A stretch of 49,106 bases of DNA from assembly GCF_000332355.1 (NCBI RefSeq), contig NZ_KB235961.1:41918-91023 (forward strand), in the 5' to 3' direction. The notes beneath the pieces were generated by a model that saw only the letters and a list, made by a program, of their open reading frames with translations, was not told the origin of the DNA and made no database searches. Positions 1 through 7,394 of the stretch are shown piece after piece (within the stretch, counting starts at the first letter, position 1; the number at the start of each line of letters is the position of its first letter). The stretch comes from Baaleninema simplex PCC 7105 (GTDB lineage Bacteria > Cyanobacteriota > Cyanobacteriia > Cyanobacteriales > Geitlerinemataceae). Both the position numbers and the translations under genes were made by a program.

Positions 1-14
1 GCATAGCGGCTGGG

Positions 15-902
15 GTGGTCTCTCTCATGGGGACACTCTCCACCTTAAATCCTTGTCAGTCAAGGGTTTTGCTTTTATTTTACCTTTTTTACCGTTTAAG
101 TCCCGCTATCGAATCCAACGAAACGCCCAACGTAACGACCAGTTCTAAATTTACTTACTTCCCCCCGAAGACCGCGTTCGACGCCAAACACGTTCTCGTC
201 AAACCCAACCTCGGCTATCCCGTCGCCGCTCCCGTAACCGTCAGCATTCCTGTTTTAAACACAGTGTTACAAGGATTGCGTCGCGCTAGCCCTAACGCCA
301 CAATTTCGATCGTCGAGGGCGTATGTTCTGCTGTATCTTTAGCTGAAATTGCCAGTCTTCACGGCGTTTACGAACTTCTCGACGAGGGAATGCAACTCCT
401 CGACGCGGACACCTTACCACTCAGTGAATATCCCAACCGATCGCCCTCTCCCGTGCGATTTCAAACCCTGCTCGCACCGAAGCTATTACAAACAGTCGAT
501 TGTCGGATTAGTGTCAGTGCGTTCAAACGGACGCAACTTAAAGGGGAACCGTTAATTTCTGCGTCCTTAAAAAATCTCTACGGCTTGTTTCCCCGCGCCA
601 AATATAAAGCGAGAAGTCCTAACTCGCGCGGACAACTGCACCGTCCTTCCGTTCCTTCGGTGTTGCAAGATGTCTATTTTTCCATCGGACATCTGTTCGA
701 TGGCGGTGTGGTCGATGTGACTCAGAAGTTCGTCAGTCACGACTGGAAACCCGATCGCGGCGAGGCGATCGCAATCGGAAAGATCGTCTGGGGAAACGAT
801 TTAATCGATGTCGATCGCACCGCCTGTCAAATAGCTGACGAACCGAATCCGATCTATCTCGACGAGATCGATCGAATTCGGACTGGCGGACGTCAAGTGT
901 AA
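15..902 (+). CDS. DUF362 domain protein
   Basis: The protein carries the DUF362 hallmark VLVKPNLGYP (about residues 60-69) followed by alternating hydrophobic strands typical of this family. The biochemical role of DUF362 proteins is poorly defined; some members are fused to ferredoxin-like domains, which this one lacks. The start is uncertain. GTG at 15 and ATG at 27 are both in frame, and the frame is open to the window edge, so the gene could begin further left. The first 45 residues are hydrophobic and then low-complexity, unlike a normal DUF362 N-terminus. A second DUF362 protein lies at 24114-25073. The family is clear; the function and start are not. Confidence 0.7.
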   Translation: MVSLMGTLSTLNPCQSRVLLLFYLFYRLSPAIESNETPNVTTSSKFTYFPPKTAFDAKHVLVKPNLGYPVAAPVTVSIPVLNTVLQGLRRASPNATISIVEGVCSAVSLAEIASLHGVYELLDEGMQLLDADTLPLSEYPNRSPSPVRFQTLLAPKLLQTVDCRISVSAFKRTQLKGEPLISASLKNLYGLFPRAKYKARSPNSRGQLHRPSVPSVLQDVYFSIGHLFDGGVVDVTQKFVSHDWKPDRGEAIAIGKIVWGNDLIDVDRTACQIADEPNPIYLDEIDRIRTGGRQV

Positions 903-910
903 TGGAGAAA

Positions 911-1624
911 TCAAGCCAAGTCGAACAACAACACTTCTGCTTCAGACAGAGCAGAAACGTCTAACGCTTCCGTTTTCTCCACGGACACCGCATCTCCGCC
1001 GCTGAGGATCGTTCCGTTGACTTCAATGTCGCCGCGTACCACCTGCAACCAAGCGTAACGCTGCGGCGAAAGTGCGTACGTTAGTGTTTCTCCAGGCGAC
1101 AGAATTGTGGCGTACAGCAGTACGTCTTGATGTACCGTCAGCGATCGCTCTCGTCCGTCGAGAGAGGCGACGAGACACCACCGTCCCCGTTTGTCCGCTT
1201 CAGAATAGGTTTTCTGTTCGTAACTCGGCGGGAGTCCCCGTTGGTTGGGGAGAATCCAGATTTGCAACAACCGAACCGGATGCTGCTGCGAACCGTTGAA
1301 TTCACTGTGAGCGATTCCCCTTCCCGCCGTCATCCGTTGCACTTCTCCGGCTCGAATTCGCGATCGCCCTCCCGTACTGTCTTCGTGTTCCAACACCCCT
1401 TCGAGGACATACGAAATAATTTCCATTTCCCGGTGAGGGTGCGTGCCGAACCCCGTTCCACCCGCCACTGTGTCTTCGTTCACGACCCGCAAACTGCGAA
1501 ATCCCATAAAATTTGGGTCGTAATAATTCGCAAACGAAAAAGAATGGTACGATTTTAGCCATCCGTAATTTGCTGTTCCACGTGCTTCAGATTTGCGAAC
1601 TGCTAACACGATTTGTCCTCCCAA
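911..1624 (-). CDS. Pirin family protein
   Basis: This bicupin of 237 residues shows the pirin/YhaK N-terminal signature. GTHPHREMEIISYVLEG around residue 60 supplies two metal-binding histidines. The downstream GRGIAHSE segment near residue 102 supplies a further His and Glu. Bacterial pirins bind Fe or another divalent metal; some act as quercetin dioxygenases and others modulate redox or stress responses. The length fits the family. It converges with the DUF362 gene, only 8 bp between their ends, and lies head-to-tail with the CDGSH gene next to it on the same strand. The family call is firm; the substrate cannot be read from the sequence. Confidence 0.9.
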   Translation of the reverse strand: MGGQIVLAVRKSEARGTANYGWLKSYHSFSFANYYDPNFMGFRSLRVVNEDTVAGGTGFGTHPHREMEIISYVLEGVLEHEDSTGGRSRIRAGEVQRMTAGRGIAHSEFNGSQQHPVRLLQIWILPNQRGLPPSYEQKTYSEADKRGRWCLVASLDGRERSLTVHQDVLLYATILSPGETLTYALSPQRYAWLQVVRGDIEVNGTILSGGDAVSVEKTEALDVSALSEAEVLLFDLA

Positions 1625-1655
1625 ACTCAGCGATCGCCTTGCATTTCAATTTAGT

Positions 1656-1901
1656 CTAGCTCGTTTCTAAATTGTTGTGACTCCCATCACAAAACGGTGG
1701 ATTTTGTGTCGCTTTACACTGACACAGTGCCACCTTTTTAGAGTCTGACACTTCAAAGCTGACAGGTGTAAACTGCGTCCCTTGGTGAGAGCCGTCGCAG
1801 AATGGTTGTCCGGTAGAAAGACCACAAGAACACCAGTAATAACTTCCCGGTTCTAGCGTCGAGACCCAAGGATTTAAATCTGCAACTTTCGGAGATTCCA
1901 T
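1656..1901 (-). CDS. Tandem CDGSH-type iron-sulfur protein
   Basis: The small protein (81 residues from ATG at 1901) contains two CDGSH motifs, CSCGLSTGQPFCDGSH and CQCKATQNPPFCDGSH. Each has the C-x-C-x9-C-x3-H ligand pattern that binds a 2Fe-2S cluster in the mitoNEET family. Two-motif monomers are a known prokaryotic and MiNT-like arrangement. I chose the start at 1901 because a longer reading frame running upstream crosses the promoter region and the divergent regulator gene. It is divergently transcribed from the HxlR regulator, with a palindrome between them, so control by that regulator is a reasonable inference. The likely role is redox or iron-sulfur sensing; no partner is visible. 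Confidence 0.88.
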   Translation of the reverse strand: MESPKVADLNPWVSTLEPGSYYWCSCGLSTGQPFCDGSHQGTQFTPVSFEVSDSKKVALCQCKATQNPPFCDGSHNNLETS

Positions 1902-1917
1902 AATCGTTCTACCACAA

Positions 1918-1945
1918 TTTATAACAACTATATTTACTGTAGCAA
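1918..1945 (-). promoter_or_regulatory. Predicted promoter of the CDGSH gene
   Basis: On the minus strand TTGCTA (1945-1940) and TATAAA (1923-1918) are separated by 16 bp, about 20 bp upstream of the ATG at 1901. This resembles a sigma-70 promoter. It is predicted from sequence only. Confidence 0.4.
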
Positions 1946-1960
1946 CCCAAAAGATATACT
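1933..1960 (+). promoter_or_regulatory. Predicted promoter of the hxlR-type gene
   Basis: TTTACT (1933-1938) and TATACT (1955-1960) are separated by 16 bp on the plus strand. The expected start point, near 1967, falls inside the palindrome at 1957-1982, which would suit autorepression. Confidence 0.4.
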
Positions 1961-1982
1961 GTAAAGTATGCACTTTAAAGTA
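1957..1982. promoter_or_regulatory. 26-bp palindromic operator candidate
   Basis: The segment reads TACTnTAAAGT-nnnn-ACTTTAnAGTA, an almost perfect inverted repeat with matching arms of 11 bp. HxlR-family dimers typically bind palindromes of this kind, and this one lies directly before the HxlR gene and over its predicted -10 region. Binding is inferred from position and symmetry. Confidence 0.6.
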
Positions 1983-2004
1983 AGCCAGTACCCAAAAAGA
2001 AACT

Positions 2005-2376
2005 ATGGGACTTGCCCACGTCAACCCAGAACGGCCGACCTGTCCGGTTGAGACCACCCTCCGCGCCATTGGCGGCCGCTGGAAGGTTCTCATCCTGCGA
2101 GAACTGTTTCAAGAGGTCAAGCGGTTCAACCAACTCCACCGCGCCCTCGACGGTATTACCCAAAAAATGCTGACCCAGCAATTGCGGGAAATGGAAGCTG
2201 ACGGACTGGTACTGCGAACGGTATATCCTCAAGTTCCACCGAAAGTCGAATATTCTCTCACCGAACTGGGAAGGAGTCTCAAGCCGATTCTCGATGCCAT
2301 GCACGATTGGGGCGAACAGTTTTTCGAGCGTCGCCACTCTCTACCTACTCGCTCGACCTCAGCCGAATCGAGATGA
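2005..2376 (+). CDS. HxlR-family winged-helix transcriptional regulator
   Basis: The 123-residue protein has the full HxlR layout. It starts with a cysteine in the N-terminal CPVE segment, followed by GGRWKVLILREL. A recognition region with ITQKMLTQQLREMEADGLV and a wing ending in VEYSLTELG follow. The family comprises small dimeric repressors or activators, often responding to redox, aldehydes or hypochlorite, sometimes through the N-terminal cysteine (Cys13 here). It faces the CDGSH gene across a shared regulatory region. Its TGA overlaps the ATG of the pentapeptide-repeat gene (ATGA), suggesting translational coupling. Confidence 0.92.
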   Translation: MGLAHVNPERPTCPVETTLRAIGGRWKVLILRELFQEVKRFNQLHRALDGITQKMLTQQLREMEADGLVLRTVYPQVPPKVEYSLTELGRSLKPILDAMHDWGEQFFERRHSLPTRSTSAESR

Positions 2377-2876
2377 TGTTTGACCCGTTGACACTTAATC
2401 CGCAGTACGTTGAGTTTTTGAACAAGTCCCCGCAAGAGCGTTTGTACGACTTACAACAGCTCGGTTGGGCTGGATATGCCGATGTTCTGACGCAGATGCC
2501 GCTAACGGCAAACAACGTCCGATGCGTCGCGCACCTGCTGGAGAGTTCCCCAAACACCGATCCGACCTCCCAGTTTCTCGATCTTGCAGAAGCGGACTTA
2601 TCGGGTTTAGTTCTCGACGGAACTCACTTGGTTCGTGCCAACCTGTCTGGTGCGAACTTACAAGGCACTCGTTTGATGAAAGCCGATTTACGTTTCGCCA
2701 ACCTATCCGGTGCCAATCTCGCCGATGCCGACTTGCGAGGGGCAACTCTTTACCAAACCGTGTGGATCGGGGCGAAGGTGATGGGATGTCGTTTCGATCG
2801 CAGTATCGGATTGACGCTGAAACAATCTGCCAGTTTGAAACGTCGAGGCGGTCTTCTCAAGCTGGCGATGCCATAA
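2373..2876 (+). CDS. Pentapeptide-repeat protein
   Basis: From about residue 70 the protein runs in A(D/N)LxG pentapeptides (ADLSG, ANLSG, ANLQG, ANLSG, ANLAD, ADLRG), which fold into a right-handed quadrilateral beta-helix. The N-terminal 65 residues are helical and carry no repeats. I start it at ATG 2373, which overlaps the stop of the HxlR gene by four bases. A further start upstream at 2307 is possible only inside the regulator gene. Pentapeptide proteins are abundant in cyanobacteria and mostly of unknown role. Coupling to a regulator gene suggests co-expression. Confidence 0.88.
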   Translation: MMFDPLTLNPQYVEFLNKSPQERLYDLQQLGWAGYADVLTQMPLTANNVRCVAHLLESSPNTDPTSQFLDLAEADLSGLVLDGTHLVRANLSGANLQGTRLMKADLRFANLSGANLADADLRGATLYQTVWIGAKVMGCRFDRSIGLTLKQSASLKRRGGLLKLAMP

Positions 2877-3275
2877 TTTGGGGTCGGTGTAGAAACGCTC
2901 GAGCGTCGGCGGTTGTCACTGACATGAAGCTCAGCGACGCGCAATGGAAGGGTTAGTGCGGGCCGATCGCCCTCTCTACGAGAGGAACGGTCAGTTCTGG
3001 TTCTTTCAGCTCTCGACTCTTAACTGTTGAGGGTGGGTTCGGTTTCGCCAGAGCGATACTGCATCGCACTTCTGGCTGTAAACACAGACCCACCCCGGAG
3101 AGAGAGAAGATTTTGGAATAAGTAAATTCAGGCAAGGTTGGAATTGAAACGGCTCACAATCGCGAACGCAAATAACAAATCTCAAGAACTGATGGTATAG
3201 GATGCACCCGACTGAAAAACACGAGAAAGAGAGCGTAGTGTTCGAACGCAAACGAGTGAGGTCGGGACTCACCAT
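2877..3275. other. Gene-free stretch
   Basis: I see no convincing gene. Short minus-strand frames here (up to 89 codons) have cyanobacterial-noncoding composition and no recognisable motif. Nothing else stands out. Confidence 0.5.
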
Positions 3276-3611
3276 CTAAGCAACAGCGGTCTCGAAGGCG
3301 CTGTGACTGTCAAACATCTCGAAAACGCGATCGAGTTGGGTTAACTCGAAAATAATGCGGATTGCGGGAGATACCGAACACAAACCAAATTTGATGTCGA
3401 TCCGGTGTGCCAGTTTTAAGGCCGACACTAATGCCATCAATCCCGCACTATCGAGGGATTCCGTTTTTGCCATATCGACCAACACCACAGGCGTTTTGCG
3501 AGCCGAGACAGCAGAGGTCAGTTGTTGGCGCACTTGCTCGGCGTTAGCAGCGTTGAGATGACCTTCAAGGCAAACAACGGTTACGTTCGGGTGAGTCGTA
3601 GCGGTCTGCAT
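3276..3611 (-). CDS. STAS-domain protein (anti-sigma factor antagonist type)
   Basis: The 111-residue protein is a single STAS domain. It has the beta strand VTVVCLEGHLNAANAEQVRQ, then VVLVDMAKTESLDSAGLMAL, where the DSAG segment carries the serine phosphorylated in SpoIIAA/RsbV relatives. In the family, the dephosphorylated form binds an anti-sigma kinase; in cyanobacteria such proteins often sit in partner-switching networks. No kinase or phosphatase gene is adjacent, so the partner is elsewhere. Confidence 0.9.
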   Translation of the reverse strand: MQTATTHPNVTVVCLEGHLNAANAEQVRQQLTSAVSARKTPVVLVDMAKTESLDSAGLMALVSALKLAHRIDIKFGLCSVSPAIRIIFELTQLDRVFEMFDSHSAFETAVA

Positions 3612-3736
3612 AACTTTATCCTTATACTTAAACTGAACTGTTGCGTGTCATGTTACGACGATATGCTATCCCTCTCGGAATCGGCTACCCAACCCCTTTG
3701 GGTTTGCGGAATCTTTGTTTTACGACCCCGTTATGT

Positions 3737-3794
3737 AAAGATTTCAGAAAGGCTCGTTTCGAAAAAGTATCTCTAAATACCATCTGAAATCTTT
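3737..3794. repeat. Inverted repeat with 12-bp perfect arms
   Basis: AAAGATTTCAGA (3737-3748) is matched by TCTGAAATCTTT (3783-3794), with weaker symmetry outside (TTATGT and ATGTTA). It lies between the divergent STAS gene and the gene at 3950. It could be an operator or an element remnant. Confidence 0.6.
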
Positions 3795-3949
3795 ATGTTA
3801 GGGTTGGACGGCAAATTGACATAAAAGTTCCCCACGTCGAACCGGTGTAATTTTGCAGCGATCGAGATCACGTTTTTAGGCATGACGCGATCGCATGAGT
3901 TGAAGGCACTTCGACCGAAAATGATGGATATCGCATTCTTTTAATACCC

Positions 3950-4144
3950 ATGAAAGCGTCAGCGGCAATCCGTCATCTCGTCGAAAAAGCGCTGTACATT
4001 AAACGCTTAACGCCCGATCTCGAAAACCAGATCAATGCCGAGCTAACTCGGATGGGATACATTTCTGATGTCGATTACGAGGCTTTAGAGCTATTGATGG
4101 ACGAGATGGATCGCGGCCGCATTCAACTCGTCGCGAGTCCATAG
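3950..4144 (+). CDS. Small conserved cyanobacterial unknown, 64 aa
   Basis: This acidic, helical protein begins ATGAAAGCGTC and contains LENQINAELTRMGYISDVDYEALELLMDEM, which could form two or three helices. It resembles short unknown proteins that I associate with cyanobacteria, but I cannot name a family. It stands alone between the STAS gene and a miniature element. The clean start and stop and the cyanobacterial codon use support it. Confidence 0.65.
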   Translation: MKASAAIRHLVEKALYIKRLTPDLENQINAELTRMGYISDVDYEALELLMDEMDRGRIQLVASP

Positions 4145-4386
4145 AGGGTTCGATCGCCCGATTTCCATCGTTCTCAAAAACAGTTTTAACCCTTAAGTTT
4201 TCTAAGCACACTTCGAGTTTCATAAACTCTCAAATTGTTTGACTCGAGCGACATAAAGCTTTGTATCGATATAAAAATTAACGATGTCGAAATCAATGTT
4301 TCGGAGACGGGAACAGTTGTAGCGGGTTTCAGAGGGGCGATCGCTTGAAATCCACTCGCGATCGCGAGCCACAAGCGGTTACGATC

Positions 4387-4514
4387 GAGTGCATCTCAAT
4401 TTCGTAGAACGACCCCTCCGCGCCTCGACTGAGCGCTCGCCGAACGTCCTTCGGCGCCTCCCCTTACTAAGGGGAGGATGGGTGGGGTTCCGATCGCAAA
4501 AGTGAGATGTACCC
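4387..4514 (-). mobile_element. MITE-like element, family A (GGGTGCATCTCA ends)
   Basis: The 128-bp segment starts GAGTGCATCTCA and ends TGAGATGTACCC, imperfect terminal inverted repeats. Its interior matches, in opposite orientation, the copy at 48308-48436, including a hairpin-rich core around CGCTCGCCGAACGTCC. GTTACGAT lies directly beside both ends (4378-4385 and 4515-4522, one base off on the left), probably a target duplication. It has no coding capacity, and the next gene starts 50 bp on. Confidence 0.75.
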
Positions 4515-4564
4515 GTTACGATCGAGATCGTGCAGCCGAAGCATCGATCGAAGAGACATCGCAG

Positions 4565-5071
4565 ATGACGCCAGACCTCCAAGAGCAGATCTCAACCCTT
4601 CAAGCTACTATCGACACCCTAGAGAAAGAACGGGCTGCTTTAGCCGTTCGTCCCGTCCTTCCCGAGAGCGACGCCCCCGAAGCGATCGTCGAAGCCTACC
4701 GTTCCCACGCACGAGCGACGGCTCGACAGGCCGCCGAAATTAAAGGGATCGACGACGCCATCACCGCCTTAAAAGACAGACTGCGAGAAACGAAAGCCCT
4801 CATCGGCCGCTATCGCGAACACCGACGCGATCCCGTCCGCGAAGAAATCGAACGAGCGAAAACCGAAGCCGAACGCCACGCCGATCGCATCAACGAGCTG
4901 GCGATCGAACTCACTGACGAAATTCGCGCCCTCAAAGCGATCGCCGACGATCTCAGCCCTTTATATTGGCAATACGAAGGAAAACCCTTCATCACCGGAT
5001 TCAAGCGCATCACCGTTCCCGACGTGCGCTCCGACGGTGCTGTCTGGCGAATCGTCAACCGCATCGTTTGA
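4565..5071 (+). CDS. Coiled-coil protein of unknown function
   Basis: The protein is 168 residues from ATG 4565. Residues 3-140 are strongly helical and charged, with heptad-like spacing (LQEQISTLQATIDTLEKERAAL and later KTEAERHADRINELAIELTDEI), so a long coiled coil is likely. The last 30 residues (GFKRITVPDVRSDGAVWRIV) look like a short beta structure. An in-frame start at 4478 would fall inside the mobile element, so I reject it. I do not recognise a family. It precedes the ABC module on the same strand but is separated from it by repeats. Confidence 0.7.
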   Translation: MTPDLQEQISTLQATIDTLEKERAALAVRPVLPESDAPEAIVEAYRSHARATARQAAEIKGIDDAITALKDRLRETKALIGRYREHRRDPVREEIERAKTEAERHADRINELAIELTDEIRALKAIADDLSPLYWQYEGKPFITGFKRITVPDVRSDGAVWRIVNRIV

Positions 5072-5074
5072 AAT

Positions 5075-5118
5075 GGAGAGGGGGAGAGGGGGAGCAAGGG
5101 AGAGGGGGAGCCAAGGGG
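5075..5118. repeat. GGGGGAGA-type purine repeat
   Basis: Tandem GAGAGGGG units on the plus strand. Similar tracts occur at 35020-35075 and 43951-44013, each in a gap beside a gene start or end. Confidence 0.8.
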
Positions 5119-5178
5119 ATGTAAAATCGCCTCATCGTCTCTTCACCTCTTCTCCTTCACTCAACTCAGCTAGTCCAC

Positions 5179-5216
5179 GATCGAAGTCGAACACCTCAGC
5201 AAAAGCTACGGAAACC
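5179..5216 (+). repeat. Duplicated 5' end of the downstream ABC gene
   Basis: A 38-bp stretch is identical to 5280-5317, the first codons of the ABC ATPase gene, 101 bp further on. In the upstream copy the base before it is C rather than T (CACGATC versus CATGATC), so it lacks the ATG. The homology stops after GGAAACC. It looks like the residue of a tandem duplication or gene-conversion event at the gene start. Confidence 0.9.
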
Positions 5217-5277
5217 GACAGGTCTCACCTCTTCATCACCTCACCTTCCCATTCCATCGTCCCAAAACAGCTACGCC

Positions 5278-6462
5278 ATGATCGAAGTCGAACACCTCAG
5301 CAAAAGCTACGGAAACCTACACGCCGTCCGCGATTTATCGTTCTCCGTCGCCGATGGCGAAATCTTGGGATTTCTTGGACCCAACGGTGCGGGAAAAACG
5401 ACGACGATGCGAATTCTCACCGGGTTTCTTCCCGCCACTTCGGGAACCGCTCGGATTGCGGGGTTCGACGTTCACGATCGATCCATGGAAGTTCGCCAGC
5501 GCATCGGCTACCTTCCCGAAAATCCGCCTCTTTATCCCGAAATGACCGTTGAGGGGTTTTTACACTTCGTCGCTCGTATTAAAGGCGTTTCCGCAGGCGA
5601 TCGCACGAACCGCGTAAACATCGCCATCTCTCGCTGCGGCCTCGTTGAATACCGTAAAACGCTTGTTCGCAAGCTTTCCAAAGGCTATCGCCAACGGGTG
5701 GGAATCGCCCAGGCGATCGTTCACGATCCTCCCGTTATCGTTCTCGACGAACCCACCGTCGGCCTCGACCCCCGACAAATCATCGAAGTCCGCCATCTCA
5801 TCAAAAGTTTAGCGGGCGATCGCACTATTATCCTGTCTACCCACATTCTCCCCGAAGTAAGCATGACTTGCTCTCAGGTCGCCATTATCAACCGAGGAAA
5901 ACTCGTCACCACCGATACCCTCGACAACCTGATGGGACAACTGACGGGAGGAACCACCTACGACATTGAAGTCGGTGGCGACGTAGATGGCGTCGAGTCG
6001 GCGATTCAGTCCTACTTGGGAAATCTTCCCGAGGTGCAGTCTGTCGAACCGTTATCGAACGCCGAACTCCCCGAGTACCGTTTCCGTTTCCGCGTGAAAG
6101 CCGAGCCGGGTTGCGAACCAGGAAGCGAGATCGCCGCCGCCGTCCTTCATGGAAACTTAAAATTGTTTGAGATGCGACGAACTCGAGCCAGTCTCGAAGA
6201 GATTTTCTTGCAACTCACCACTGAAGAGAAGTCTGAAGAAATGTTAGAAGAGGTATCTCGAGAAACCTCTGAAGAGGTCTCCGTGGTTGGTTCTGAATCG
6301 TCGGACACTGACTTGTCGGATGCGACATCTACGATCGCGATCGCCCCAGAAGGCGAACCGTCCCAAATCTCCGACACAACCCACAGCGAAACGAGTAACG
6401 ACGGCGACGCTGACGACTTCTCCGATGAAGATGAAAACGACACCTCAAAATCTGAGGCTTAA
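5278..6462 (+). CDS. ABC transporter ATP-binding protein, GldA-like
   Basis: A complete ABC ATPase occupies residues 1-230. Walker A GPNGAGKTT is at 34-42, the signature LSKGY at 133-137, Walker B VIVLDEP at 153-159 and the switch His in ILSTH near 189. Residues 235-310 form the usual C-terminal domain of this subfamily. The last 80 residues are a Glu/Ser/Asp-rich tail that is not part of the family and looks disordered. With the permease and GldG-like genes that follow, it forms an ABC-2 export module like GldAFG of Bacteroidetes gliding bacteria and similar uncharacterised modules in cyanobacteria. The substrate is unknown. Confidence 0.93.
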   Translation: MIEVEHLSKSYGNLHAVRDLSFSVADGEILGFLGPNGAGKTTTMRILTGFLPATSGTARIAGFDVHDRSMEVRQRIGYLPENPPLYPEMTVEGFLHFVARIKGVSAGDRTNRVNIAISRCGLVEYRKTLVRKLSKGYRQRVGIAQAIVHDPPVIVLDEPTVGLDPRQIIEVRHLIKSLAGDRTIILSTHILPEVSMTCSQVAIINRGKLVTTDTLDNLMGQLTGGTTYDIEVGGDVDGVESAIQSYLGNLPEVQSVEPLSNAELPEYRFRFRVKAEPGCEPGSEIAAAVLHGNLKLFEMRRTRASLEEIFLQLTTEEKSEEMLEEVSRETSEEVSVVGSESSDTDLSDATSTIAIAPEGEPSQISDTTHSETSNDGDADDFSDEDENDTSKSEA

Positions 6463-6555
6463 TGCTTGAATTGAATTTAAGATCGACTCAAGCTTTCGAT
6501 ATTAAATTGTTTAATTCAATCGAGCGATCGTGGATTTTTAAAAACATTTGAAATC

Positions 6556-7371
6556 ATGAAACAAGTCCTCTCGAACATTATCGCAATCTATCGAAAGGAG
6601 CTTCAAAGCTATTTCGTGTCTCCCCTAGCAATGGCAATTGCTGGAATTTTCTGGCTCATTGCAGGCTTCTTTTTTACTACCATCCTCCTCGATCCCCAGC
6701 GAGGAATTCTCGCACAAGTCGCCGCCCAAACTGCAATGGAAAGTCAAATGGGAGTCGAAGCCCCACCCATCGACGTTCCCTATCAATTCATGCAATTTTT
6801 TCTCAGCACGATCGCATCACTTTCCTTATTTATTCTTCCCATTTTATCGATGGGACTCTACGCCGAAGAACGAAAACGAGGAACGCTAGAACTGCTCGCC
6901 ACCTCTCCACTTTATAACTGGACTGTCGCCACAGGCAAACTACTCGGCGTCGTCACCTTTTACGCCACGCTGACCGCCCCGTTACTCCTCTACGAAGCCA
7001 TAACTTTCAGCAGTGCAGAACCGCCGTTTCCACCGACGATTCCCCTTCTCGGACACTTGGGATTAATTCTACTGGCGGCCAGCGTGCTGTCCTTGGGAAT
7101 GTTCGTCTCCTCCCTAACCGATAGCACCATTCTCTCGGCCGTTCTCACCTTTGCCCTAATTCTCTTTTTATGGGTGATAAACCTCATCGCGGAAAACATC
7201 GGCGGTGCGTTTGGCGAAGCCTTGGGACATCTTTCACTTCTAGAAAACTACAACACGCTCGTCCAAGGAATCGTCGATACCAGTAGTATAATTCTGTTTG
7301 CGAGTTACATCTTTCTGGGGATCTTTCTCACCGCACAGTCGATCGAAGCCCTGCGCTTCCAACGTAGCTAA
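6556..7371 (+). CDS. ABC-2 type permease, GldF-like
   Basis: The 271-residue integral membrane protein has about six hydrophobic segments. The first is AMAIAGIFWLIAGFFFTTILL near residue 30. The conserved ABC-2 motif YAEERKRGTLELLATSPL (about 113-130) follows the second, where the permease contacts its ATPase. A further four helices reach to residue 265. It starts 93 bp after the ATPase gene and is followed after 23 bp by the GldG-like gene, so the three are probably one operon. It is the inner-membrane half of the exporter. Confidence 0.92.
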   Translation: MKQVLSNIIAIYRKELQSYFVSPLAMAIAGIFWLIAGFFFTTILLDPQRGILAQVAAQTAMESQMGVEAPPIDVPYQFMQFFLSTIASLSLFILPILSMGLYAEERKRGTLELLATSPLYNWTVATGKLLGVVTFYATLTAPLLLYEAITFSSAEPPFPPTIPLLGHLGLILLAASVLSLGMFVSSLTDSTILSAVLTFALILFLWVINLIAENIGGAFGEALGHLSLLENYNTLVQGIVDTSSIILFASYIFLGIFLTAQSIEALRFQRS

Positions 7372-7394
7372 TTCACAGGCGAACGACTTTTCCT

